Source: Eucalyptus grandis (lineage: Eukaryota; Streptophyta; Magnoliopsida; Myrtales; Myrtaceae). Taken from it: a stretch of 64,000 bases of DNA. Below, piece by piece: positions 25,167 to 36,852 of the stretch. Numbering within the stretch: the stretch's first letter is position 1; every line of letters starts with the position of its first letter. The notes under the pieces were generated by a model. That model saw only the letters and a list, made by a program, of their open reading frames with translations, ran no database searches and was not told the origin of the DNA. Made by a program: the position numbers and the translations under genes. The stretch lies in contig NC_052621.1 of assembly GCF_016545825.1 (NCBI RefSeq), forward strand, positions 8,270,199 through 8,334,198. Direction: 5' to 3'.

Positions 25167-26836
25167 ACCTCCCATCATCAAACAAAGCGTTAAGAGTGTC
25201 TCTATCTTATTGTAGTTCTCGCAGCATTTTTTGGTGTTTGTTCATTATGATTCAATAATAATATTGATATTTTTTACTGGGAATTTGTGGAATCAGAAGG
25301 CTTTCAAAGTCGACAGTGAATTTGAATTTCAAAACCTGAAGGGTTTCAAATCTAAATATTCTAGTTAATCATAGAACACGCATATATACCGTGGATGCTT
25401 GATCGCATAAATACATACATATGTATACCCAAAAATACATTATCTTGTATCCACTTTGATAGACTGTAATAGAGGACATGGAATCGTGGTGTGGTTACTT
25501 TTTCTTTTTAAATTTTCGACCGGTCTAGTTGATGGAAAAGGACTCTTGAAAGATATCGTTATGTCTAGTGGAGCCCCGGATGCCCGTGAACCAAAACCCT
25601 TTAGTGTGTTTTCTGGCTTTCCTTCTGAATCCACATACATATCTCCAATCAAAGAACAGCCAAAATAAATGAATAAACAAAAGGAAAATATATGGGCTTT
25701 TGTATTGAATAAGATTAGGGTTTGGTATTATTTAGCTCAGTACACTTCTTAGATGATCATCCACTCACAAATATATAGAATATTTCACATTATATTGAAC
25801 TTGTAGATTAATATTTATCTATCAAATGCCGTTGGTCTCATGTGCTTCGATGATTTCATTTTTATTATTTGATTAGAGGTATGTTAGCACAATGAACAGA
25901 AAAAAAAAATCACATTAGTCTAGAACAAAACCAATGTAGATCGTTAAGAAGTTATTGTATCCACTGATAAGAAGCGTGTCATGTCAAGGGTTTAACCTGA
26001 TCTTGGCCCTAGGGCTTCTCCTGCCTTGGCTCTTTCTATATGTTGTTTCTTGGAATGTTCTTGTCCAAATATAAAAAAAGGATAGAGAGAGAGAGAAAGA
26101 GAAGAATCAAAGAAGAGAGGGAGAAGGAGGAAGAGGAGGAGGATAGAAAAGGCAAGGTTAATGGTCAAAACAATGTCCTTGTGAAGTCTTAGGGCTTTTT
26201 TGTCCAAAAAAAAAAAAAAAGTCATGGAACTTCTTTAAATATCTGATTGAGAAGGTTAATTAATCTTCAAGTTTGATTATAAAAGTCGACTGTCACACCA
26301 TAAAGACAGGCATAAATAGGTTGGCATCGATGGGACGGCTAATTTAGAAAAAAAAAATGTGAAAAGTTTCTTTCCCCATAGCTAGGAATTTGGTGCAATA
26401 ATGGAGCAATAATTCCTGAGATAATTCTTCTAAAAACAAAGTTTCTTCTTCCCTTCTCTGAGCACTTGATATAACTAAACTTCTTTGTATACCGACTTTC
26501 AAGATCTTATCTTGTTTGTTGTCTTCATAATGCCTTCTATGCCTTCTATGTTCATGCATAACAAGGAGATTTTTGTATTTTTTGGGCATGATTAGCTACA
26601 AGATACTGATGAATTCACAGTTATCTCTCATGTCCTTTAATATTTTTATCTGTTTATCTTATTGTAAGATCCCCTTTTCAAAGAATGTTAAATTTGTTTC
26701 CGTTTGCCCTTAAGTGTATTATCTTCAACAAGTAAAACGTTAATTGAACTTAGGATATCACGTGAGAACCGTGAGACAACTGTTAATCGTTCTAAAAACT
26801 TAAATCGATAAATAAATGCATGGTTTAGTATCTAAA
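25167..26836. other. Intergenic; unexplained short frames at 25440-25668
   Basis: No gene recognised. Between 25440 and 25668 both strands are open for about 70 codons, and the minus-strand product (about 25440-25652) has a reasonably protein-like composition, but I know no family for it. An A-run and GA-rich stretch lies at 26075-26220. Confidence 0.35.
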
Positions 26837-26839
26837 TAA

Positions 26840-27299
26840 GGGTGTGTGTTATAACCATTCTATTTTAATTCCAGAACTATTCTTCTATTTCATAAATAAG
26901 TTTGGAATAGAAATTCTTTTGATAACGCGATGTTATTTTTCTAATTCTAGAACAAAATTTATGTTTAAAAATAGGTTTGAAATAGAAATGAAAAACAAAA
27001 ACTCTTCTCATCACTCGCCCTCGCTACTAGCCGGCCACCCACTAACTACCCACATGTCGCTCATCCGCCACTAGCCCCCTCCCATCGCTCGCCGCCGCCA
27101 ATGTTTGCTGGCCGCCCCCCACCATTCGCCGACGCTTGGAAGGGAAATTTTTTTGTGTCATTATCAAACCAAATTATATTATTGAAACATAAAATTTGTA
27201 TCATTATTAAATGTGCTCAAAAACTCATCTAAGAATAGAAATAGAAAAATGCATTTATGATCTAGAAATTAATTCCCAGCTAGAATGGTTTTCACGCCC
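26840..27299. mobile_element. Tourist-like (PIF/Harbinger) MITE with TAA duplication
   Basis: The left end GGGTGTGTGTTATAACCATTCTA pairs with the reverse complement of the right end, GGGCGTGAAAACCATTCTAG. TAA flanks both ends (26837-26839 and 27300-27302). The 460-bp element has a GC-rich CCGCC/GCTGGCC core at about 27010-27140 and AATAGAAAT words in both arms, which ties it to the elements at 13409 and 24490. Confidence 0.65.
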
Positions 27300-27302
27300 T
27301 AA

Positions 27303-27978
27303 GCGATTATTGTTGGCTAATGTATCATTGTTTCCTAATGTTGTTGTTGAGGGCATCCATGGAGATCTTTTTGTTAAGAGAACAGAAAAGTTGAAACTTC
27401 ACCATCGATTAGAGTGAGAACATAGGTTGTTGGTTTGATTAAAGATAGATGGAATGATCCACGACCTTTAATTGTGCTTTCATGAGACTAATGTAATACA
27501 TAACCCTGCGATCAGTTGCTTGAGAGATAAGGATGCTAATCGTGGTGTATGAGAGAGCGAGCGCTAATTGCGGATCTTAGGGCTGTCTATTTGTCGAATT
27601 TAGCGAATTAAAACTACGAATTTTAGTTGGTGAACCAAGAAAGTATAGCATTTTTTGGAGAAACATTGGAGACTATGCTTTGCAATTATAATCTCTTAGA
27701 CTTACTTTTATGAAGAGATGTAGAATAGGGGGGGAAAGAGACAAGTACTTTGAAAGCGAATCTTAGTATGGACACAAAATTGATCTTGTGGATTAGCTTT
27801 GCAAAGAGTCTTTGGGCTCAATCACTCCTCTTTTTCAATGCATGAAAGAAAAAGTGGTGCTCAAAAGTCGAAGACGAAAAGAAATAAAAACGAGACATTA
27901 CAAAAAGAGAGGACAAAAAACCTCCTTTTGGACACACTCTCTTTCGACAAAATCAAAAAAGGGCTTGAAAATTTTTGC

Positions 27979-28018
<40 letters not shown>

Positions 28019-29690
28019 TCTCTCAGAGTATGGAGATTACGAGCAATTATTGTAGAGACTCAACTTGATTAATAATAGACTCCAACTGTATCTGTTTGCC
28101 CTCTTTTCCCCTTCATTGGACAACACCGACATTGGTCTTCATCACGAGAGAATGAAATGGAGGAATCCATTATTGACCCTCTTTATATTTTACAAGACTC
28201 AACACTGAGTAAATAATTGGATGGATGGTCACATGATGCTTCGAGAAAAGCTGAAAACCTATCAAAGTAAAAGGACACGAGTCTAGAGTAGAGAAGCCCA
28301 TTAGAAGCTAAATGCAATATGTCCAATGAGTTAAAAGAGGAATGCATTGAAATTCTCCCACAAATTAAGATATGAGTCAAAAGTAAAATCTTCAAACCTT
28401 TCAAGTTTTTTTTTTTTTTTTTTGGTTAGATTTGATTAAATGAACTGATCAGGCTAAGCCTAACTCAAGGTCTATCTAACTTGTTAGCCAAGTGTTTTTT
28501 TATTGGATATAGAACTTGTTATAAACAAGTTTCATCTATAACAAAAGAATAGGCACATAATTTTTTGCACTTAGGCCAAAAAATGGGAGGTTAGACTTTT
28601 CAAAATATAATGCTTTCTCAAACTAGTCCAAACCACTTTGAGAGTAAGCGTGGACAGATTTGTAGACACACAAGACTTGTAAATTCTAAATGTTTGAAAT
28701 TGAGACTATCGTATACTACCCATTACTACTTCAAAACTATCGGATCTTGCTATATCAACAGGTTCGACGTAGTCTCTCTCATATGAGTTAGGAGCCTACA
28801 AAACCCCTTGAGGTTCACAAGTTTGGTTCTCTTGCTCTTTAACCTTATGCAGAGTTTACCCATTTCTCCTCCATTCTTTACATTGGCAAAAGGGCATACT
28901 GGTATAGTTGCGTCGAAATGCACAAATGAGATTATGAACATACAAAGAAGAAAGATTTTAAGGTTCGAACTATTCAAGAAACTGAGGAATGATGTGGAAT
29001 TTTATGAAATTTCTGATTAAAATGTTAAGAAGACTGAAAATTTTGTGAAATTCATGTGAAGCAGTCATTATCCAAATGCATTGTTTTACATACTCTTTTG
29101 CTCTGGGTAAAATGGCCGTTCCGTATAGCTTCCAATCGAGAGCAGAAACTCATCAATCCCATCCTTTGAAGTTTTCCGTAGAAAGGGATTTTAGAGCTAT
29201 TTGATGTACAAAATGATTGCTCATCACTCTTTCCAAGAAAGTTCATAAAGGAAAATTTTCTGTTTTCTCCTTTTCAAGCCATTGACAAACTCCTTTCTAC
29301 TTTTGCTTTTTTCTAGTGTAGGTCTCTTTATTCTCTCCTCCAAATTATCTCCAACCTTATTCACTCAAATCATATCCAATGCATTAATGCAATCAAAAGT
29401 AACCCTTTTTTCCCGTTGTGAAGAAAGCTGGGTTTTCTGCTTTTTTTTTTGGTGACTGATAGAAACGTCTTACGAACTATAATAGAATGCTCTTGGTGCA
29501 CGTAAGCACACAAGCCTACAGCATATCAATAAGTGGATTGTGTGGGTCCACATCAGATCCAACACTCGATATCAATTGGGCTCATGCACCAGGCTCACCC
29601 TAAACTTCAATTGCTTTAGCATGAGGACAGGAGCAACTATGCCGACAGCGAGAAAGTGGAAACAACGTTTTATGCAGGGGCAGGCAATTT
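27303..29690. other. Intergenic, no gene recognised
   Basis: AT-rich DNA with a (TC) microsatellite at about 27983-28012 and T-runs near 28406-28424 and 29442-29452. The T-runs resemble retroposon tails on the minus strand, but no body or target duplication could be made out. Frames are short and without domains. Confidence 0.45.
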
Positions 29691-29699
29691 AAGATTCAC

Positions 29700-30840
29700 T
29701 TAGAGACAAAGGAGGCAGCATTATAATGCCGTTTCAAAGTGAGATAGGATCATCCCACGGAAAGTTTTAGATCAATGTAATGCGAGGAAATTCCTAAAAG
29801 AATTCGACCTGCCTGCAGGCAAAAGAGACGCAATTCATTAGTGATGGGAAAGCAGTACAATGAAGTATTGCTCCTGTCGGAGGATCAGCTTGGTATTGAA
29901 TAAACTGAAAAGAGAAAAGTTCCTCCAAAGAGGATGGTGGATGATCTTAAGCTCATTGCACCCTTCAACGCCACTGATGACCCATTCCTTTTCATACAGA
30001 GAACTATATATAGACGAGTGTGTTGCTTCAGCTTTCAGCACAAGTCAGATGATAATAGAGAAACTAAAAAGTTGTAAGTTGTCGAGTGGATCTCCGTCTC
30101 TATGACACAGCAGGCACCCTCACATGGCCCTATGGGATCAAACTGATACTTAACAGCAAAATCCAAATGTTTGATTAGGGTCTGCTATAAGCTCCTCTCC
30201 TTAGGTAAGCTGATTTCCAGAAAATATAGGCTGAAAGCAGAAGCAAGATGCATGAGGCATGAAAACAGCGATAAAGCAAATTCTGCAGAGGACCAACACA
30301 CCTTAATCAACAGAACAGCTGATATGCCCATAGTCAAAAAGGTGAAAAAGAGTGCACAGATTGTACTATCGCTTGAACCACCCCGATAAAAATACAAATC
30401 AACTAGTCAAAAAAGCACAGAGAGCCACCTATATTGAATTTAAGGTCTTCCACTAAATAAATTTCACCACCTTGTTCAGTTTAGACTCACATTTAAACAG
30501 TTAGCCATTAGGTATGAGTATCATCAAAGTACCTAAAGAAGTGAAGGATTGTCTCATCGACAGTTTTCCACGACGGCTAGTGCAAACATACCAAATAGTA
30601 AAAAAGGAAGGGCTTTAAAATCAACAGAAATAAAGCATTCTCAACCATTGCTCCATTACACAATTATCAGTATCCATAATTTTCTTCACCAGTACTCCTC
30701 TATTTAAACTTCCACGAGTAATAGGATAAGAGGTACTCAATTACCTTCATGGATCCAAGACAGCCATTCCCTACAAGACAATCGAAAAGAGAAATGTTCA
30801 GTTTGTCAACAATAAACTGCTTTATCATCAAAAGAGTCAA
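29700..30840 (-). pseudogene. ZTP29: Partial duplicate of ZTP29: exon-12 and exon-6 regions joined
   Basis: A decayed duplicate of the intact transporter gene at 36853-41869. Segment 29.7-30.47 kb matches 36.3-37.1 kb, and it includes a copy of last exon 12 at 30230-30185, still with its acceptor and encoding LYFLEISLPKERSL then a stop. Segment 30.54-30.83 kb matches 39.2-39.5 kb and includes a shortened exon 6 near 30760 with its GTAATT donor. That exon has lost its 5' part (the His-bearing half of the metal site) and 4 bases inside. Exons 7-11 are absent. Because intron sequence is retained, this is a DNA-level duplication with an internal deletion, not a retrocopy. By eye the match is around four-fifths identity. 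It cannot encode a transporter. Confidence 0.8.
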
Positions 30841-31380
30841 CTCTCAAGTTCAAGCTGACCTTAACCCAAGAACAAAACCAGATTTCAATGAGAGCAAGCA
30901 ACAAAAGCTTTTCAAAACATGGGCGCCATGCTCCAAGGACAATTAAATTCATCCAGCGTAACCAAGTCCCCGAATCTATTCATGAGTAAGATGTACTCCA
31001 GAATTTTACTCAGACTCCTAATGACCCATGATAAGTTAGCAAGTGATCTCATGGACTCGTAAATCGGCTCTTTGAGATTGTTCCCTTTTAATATTGGCCA
31101 ACACCATATTTATTATCTGAGGAAATGGGTCGTCATTAACTTCCATCTTGGCATTTTCTTACAAGATCTCCGGTCCACCAGTTCATTTAGCTTGGCCTTT
31201 AAATATTGTTGAACTAGTGTTAATAGCTTTATGTTTGATAAAGACACAACTTACTAAAACTGGGAATTTCTTAAGGAGACAGTAAAAGAGAACTAACTCA
31301 TATAGCTAGATTGAAGAACAGCAGCATGGCAAAAACACATTATTTTTACACCATCAGCCCAAGCAAAACAAATGCATCCG

Positions 31381-34300
31381 CTAATATGTCTGCTTTCTGC
31401 ATTTTCTATCTCTGTCATTTTCACATGATTCAGGAGAAGATGAGCTCGCACTTCCCAAGCCATTATCTGAGCTCGATGATGCTTGCTGCTGCTGCATAAT
31501 GAGACAAGGCATGTTCTTCAAGTACTCACGCAAGTTCTCAGTTACGCCATGAAGTCCAATGGATGTGAAGAAGTTGATGGAGAATCTTGTGTTCCTTGGA
31601 TTGCCTTTAGGGAAAATTGAATCAAAAGAGTCTTGCATCGATGGATCATTAAGGCATTCATTAAACAAACAGATCCTGCTCTGACAGTTCCTAAAAGAGA
31701 GTGATGTCAATGAAAGCATGTCTTTGAGATCATAAGGAGAACTAACTGACATTTGCCCAACTAGACCAATACTAAAAAGAAGAACAGGAAAACATAACCA
31801 TGCCACAGAGCATCTTAGTGCATCCATCTAAAACTTAGATGGTAAAAAATGTCCCTCAATCAGGACTGCATATGTTCCACTCAGCATAAATCTTCTTAGA
31901 CACTAAAAGGAAACGTGCCACATAAACCTATTTCATGGGTCATACACATATTGTGCCAAAATCAAAGGAGAGAGACCTACTGCAGATCGTCAGTAATTTT
32001 TCTTCCCACCAAATTTAATAACAAATAGTTTTCTTTAAACCATTGACAAATTGTTTCTACCATAGTAATTTAATAAAAGAACCAACAGTAAGTCTGAAAT
32101 TTTATGGGTTGGGTTTTCACTGACATGGAAGAGGATTTTAATAAATATACGTGATGAAGAAGTGGTGTCTTCCTCAGTCAACTGTATGTAGCCCACAAAC
32201 ATGCCATGGCAGAGCATCTACGCCAAGTAAATGGGCAAAAATTTTTGCCACATCTCTCATTTTGTTTGTCTCAAACGATGAATCATCAAATATTGCTGAA
32301 CAAAGCATATATCAAAATTCTTATGATAGACCTTGTTGATCATGCAAAGAACACTGCCCCAGCAGATCAAAGCTGTGGAGGTAAGTTCTCTATTGACTGC
32401 AACACTCCAACAGCTTTATGTGTAACTCCATCTGCACAGCCCAAAACAAGACAGTAAGTAAAAAAGATTCTAGTTCCAATGACAGCAAATGAAGCAGCTG
32501 ATGGACTAAAATAGAATTCCAAAAGCATTCCATGATGTAGAGGAGGCAAAGACACATAAAGGAAGAAGGAAAATTGTTAAAAAGGATTAAAATATGATTA
32601 ATTTCTCCAACAAATTAGCATGAGAAACTACATGCATTGTAATTAGGGACATCAACGAAAGTGGCAATAAAATATTTTAACCAAATCCACTATCTAGCTT
32701 AGAATAAGCTCAGCACCCCCTTTGAAAGCTCTCACCCCTGTTAGCCTATGAACAAGTCAATTTTGGAAATCTCTACATTCTGGGGAAACTTAACCCCAGA
32801 TACTCAAATCACACAACCAAGCAAAACCTCGCTAATGTAGCATGGTATGCCGCCTACCATAATTGCAGAAACAGTGAAGCATTGATAGCTTCTAATAAAA
32901 GGAGTCTACTTCCAAGCTATCAGGTCTAAGCTGCTGTATGCCTTATCAGCCAAGTCAATCAAAATGATGAGGCATATTATTCCAAGGAGATGATAAACCA
33001 GAAGCGTCAACAAGATCTCGACTTTTCATCCTACTCCAAATCTACTCAAAACTCATTTGGCACAAGTAACATGCAAGAAAGTCTTCCAATAACCATACAA
33101 AAAGCAAAAGCACCATTTTTGCATCCCATGCAAAAGAATTGGATACCTAGATTTATAATTGCCGCAGTTTCAAAGTCAGTGCAATACACAAAAGCCACAC
33201 CCATCCGTCCTCATTTACAGATGAATCATAGCATGCAAAGGAATCAGCTCTAAAAGTACAGGCCTTAAAGCAAGTTCAAAAGAAAAATTGTACTCAGCAA
33301 ACTTCACTTCTGGATGGGGACAAAAATCAGCAATATTTACTTATATTCTCAAAATCACTAGACATGAGTAATAACAGACTAACTCAAACAATTTCATCCA
33401 ATGGCCAACCTTCTTAGGAATCAAGGGCAAGAAAGAAGTATCCAGATTTGGCTGCAACGAATGAAATGTTGTCTTGCCTCTTGTCCAGATTCTACTTTAA
33501 TTTTTAATAGCTTATGCCCTGCTTCCACAAAATCAACACTGGCCATAATCGTTAGATATATCGTTCTCCGGAGATTTACAAGATTCGTCTCCGTCTCATC
33601 TTTAATTTTCATCCATTCATCCTCTTCTTCATCAGATTCCTCAGCAGATCTGTCTTTTATGCCTTCTTCAGAATCTTCTTCCTCCTCAGACTCGTCACCA
33701 TGGATGGTTTTCTTCAATTCTTCATAATGCTTCTCATTCTCCATGAACTGCAGATCAGGCTTGAATATGTCTGGTCCAGAAACAAGTATAAAATAAAAGA
33801 AAATAAAACAACGGAATATGTGAATTATAAGTAGCTTCACGTATAGGCAGACAGATACCAAGAGAAAGTTCTGGATTGACGTCCTTCTGGAGCGATATCT
33901 CATATGTTAGTCGATCTTTTTATCCCACAAGGTCCAACTCTGGACAAACTGCGAACTGCCTGTAGATGGGAAAATTTAAGTTATGATTGTAAGAAGGCTT
34001 AGACAGGCATGCTCGATTAGCCTCTCCGGACCAAAAATCATATTTACTCACCCTAGCAAAGAAAGATTAGAGTTACTGACCCGAAACCTATCTTTTCTAA
34101 TGGCAAAGAGGCCTTCAATCAAAAAATGAACTGCTTCATGAAGAATTCCACGAGATCATTCAAAGATACCTGAAGAAATTATCAGAATTAAGAGGCCATG
34201 ACACAAGATATTATCTAGGGAAACATAAAAGCAAGGATCGCCAGCATCGTTCCAAGTCATGCACGCTAAATAGTAAAAATTTATCTTCTTAACTATACAC

Positions 34301-34740
34301 AAGAATGAGTTCGGAAGATACAACAAGACATAGCATGGTGACACTCCATTTAACGGATGATGCAAGCTTAATCATGCGTTAACACTTCCCTCCCGTTTAC
34401 AATCTCCAAGTCTGATCCGCTAAATTCATACGCGCCCATTAAAGAGAACTCTCCAACAGATTGCCTAACAATTTGAAGAGTAAAAACAATTGAACCCATC
34501 ACTCGATGCACTATGAATTCAACAGCGGCGAGCAATCGAGGTCGTTGCGAATACGACCGAACAGAAACTAACAATCAGGAAACCTTGAGTTGCAGAACCA
34601 TCCGATCAACCTCAATTCTCGACGTTCGTCGCATTGACCTTGTTCACCAGACCGTTTATACTCTTCCGTACGGAAGCTGCTGCCCTTTCGTCTTGGACCT
34701 CCTTCTTCATCGCTCTGGGCCCCCAACTTAATCGGCGGGA
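31381..34740 (-). pseudogene. CWC22: CWC22 pre-mRNA-splicing factor pseudogene
   Basis: Pieces of CWC22 (spliceosomal protein with MIF4G and MA3 domains) occur in order on the minus strand. The start of MIF4G (KSINGLVNKVNATNV) at about 34671-34615 is followed by a TGA and then, after a deletion, by LLAAVEFIVHRV near 34540. Further exons lie at 33959-33859, 33770-33478 (acidic linker plus [14 protein letters not shown]), 32431-32125 (MA3 part) and 31690-31381 (MQDSF...[11 protein letters not shown], then a stop). Lesions: TAA at 33920-33922; TAG replacing the Glu codon of SQE at 32390-32392; one base lost near 32275; one gained near 32195; four lost near 31677; most of MIF4G deleted. The donor after 33478 has become GC. 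Introns are kept, so this is a duplicated rather than processed pseudogene. A functional CWC22 is presumably elsewhere in the genome. Confidence 0.88.
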
Positions 34741-34744
34741 TGCA

Positions 34745-36840
34745 AACTCCCTCCGCTCCCCGCCCGAGTTCGAAGCATCGGTATCCGCATTGCCTTCCCG
34801 CGGTGCTGGCGGCGGCTCTGGTTTGCGGCCACCGACCTTTCCGCCGTCGCTTCTCCGGTCGCGGCGGGAGGCGGGGGTCGCCGGACCGACCGCAGTAGTA
34901 CCGGCGGCGGCGGCGGCGGATCGCTCGCTCGCGCTCTCTCCCTCCCTCGAGATAAATAAATAAATAAATAAATTTTCTTATCGATTTAATTTGAAATTAA
35001 GCCAAAAAGAGAAATATATCGAAATTATGCACCCCGCTCGTAATTTTAAGTAAAACTTTCCTCGATCATGTAAATAAGTACATTATTTATCTATTTGAGT
35101 ATAAGTTTAATTAAAATAGTTGCTAAGATGGTCTTGCTATAAGCTGAATTTTAATGTCCCGACTATAGAACGAAAATTATAACTTACACATTTCAGTTAG
35201 TTTCATTTCCTATTTTTAAAATCATTATCATAAATCCCACCCGTGTTGCATATAACTTATATCGTTTGGAGGAAATATGTCTAGTGAAAAATGAATTGAC
35301 TTGACAATTAGACTATCATTTGGCAAGTGGTTAAATACATAAATTTAATTGCCATTTGTTCAAGTCGAATTTAAAATAGATCTGATGCATGGTTGGATTC
35401 AAAATTGTTATGAGATATCGTGGACCAATCAATTAAGTTCGAGTGAAATAATTTATAGCTACTCTCCTTCTTTTTATAAATAAAAGGTTTTTATATTATT
35501 TCAATACCCTCAATAGACATGATATTCTAAAAAGTCTCTAAAATTTATTTTCTCTCGGAGATTGAAGTTTTCTCAAGAGCATGAAGTTTTGTGGATCCAA
35601 AATTTGTGATGCTCGGTTCAAGATTAAGTCATCAATACCCTCAAATATAGTTTGAGAGAATATGTGATTAGATGGTTTTCATGATATAATATTCTAATCA
35701 AAGTCTGTACTCCGCTTATTGAAAACTGTATAATTTGATACATATGTTCTAATCTAAATTTTAGAGAATAATTTTATTCATGTACAAACACGTTGGGCAG
35801 AAAAATTGGCTGAAAACTACATTTTCCTTCAAATCGTTCTCAATTATAAGCCCCGTAATTCCGCCCAAACCAGAAATTACCATCTCTAAAGACAAGTCAT
35901 GGGATCTTCCTTCGTTGGGATCAAGTTTTATTTCTCGTTTCATTGATTTTTCCCAAAAAAATCCATTTTTTGCTCTTTATTTCTCGGCGGATCTTTTTTT
36001 TTTTTTTTTCCTTTTTCTGGGGGGTGTTTCGCACCTTAGATCTGTGCCAAATAAGGGGCATCGGCTCGAAAAGTATCGGGTTTGGGCTATATTGATTCCG
36101 TTTAATCTGGACCAGACTTTGATCTACAAACCAGGCCTACAAAACCAGGCCCAATCACAAACTCTAGCCCAGCCCACATGGTCCCGTGCTTGTCACCTAA
36201 CTTTCATTGACTTTAAGGATGTAGTAATTAGTGCAAACTAATGGGAAAGAATGACTGAAAATGCAACAAAAAATAATGACTCGGCTCTTGTCAAGGGCAC
36301 TCGCTGTGCTTAACAAGAAACAACTCTCATTTGCAATGCCCTGATCAAAGTGTTTAAGGAGTGTACTAGGGGCCACATGTTAATGACGCCCGAAGTTAGA
36401 TCGGATCATCCTATGAATTAGCTTTAATGTGCCGCGAGGCAATCCCCGAAACAACTCAACCTGCCTGCAGGCAAAAGAGATGATGCAGTTCCAAAAAAAA
36501 TGGGAAAGCAGTAAAATGAGATATTGCTCCTGTGGGGAGGATCAGCTTGGTATTCAAAGTGAAGGGAAAAGAGAGAAGTCCTCCAAAGAAGATGAATGTA
36601 TGATGGTTAAGCTCATCTCACCCTCCAACACCACCCACCCCATTTCCTCCTTGTACAGAGAAGTTTATAGAGCCAAGTGTATAGTTTCGGCTTTCGGCAC
36701 AAGTCACATGACAATAGAGAAACTAAAAAGTTCTTGGCTACTAGTTGTCGGGTGGATCTCCATCGCTAAGCCGCAGCAGGTATTGTTATACATGGCCCTA
36801 TGATGTCAAACTGATACTTAACAGGAACATCCGAGTGTTT
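34745..36840. other. Intergenic between the CWC22 relic and the ZTP29 3' end
   Basis: GC-rich sequence to about 34950, possibly the old CWC22 leader, is followed by an (AAAT) microsatellite at about 34951-34972 and AT-rich DNA. A 153-codon plus-strand frame at 35780-36241 includes a run of Phe from a T-tract and has no domain, so I do not call it. From about 36.3 kb the sequence is the 3' flank of ZTP29 that was duplicated at 29.7 kb. Confidence 0.45.
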
Positions 36841-36852
36841 GATTAGGGTCCT

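Noticed and set aside
35780..36241. 153-codon plus-strand frame
   Set aside because: It includes a homopolymer Phe run from a T-tract, has no domain, and its start and end coincide with no gene-like signal.
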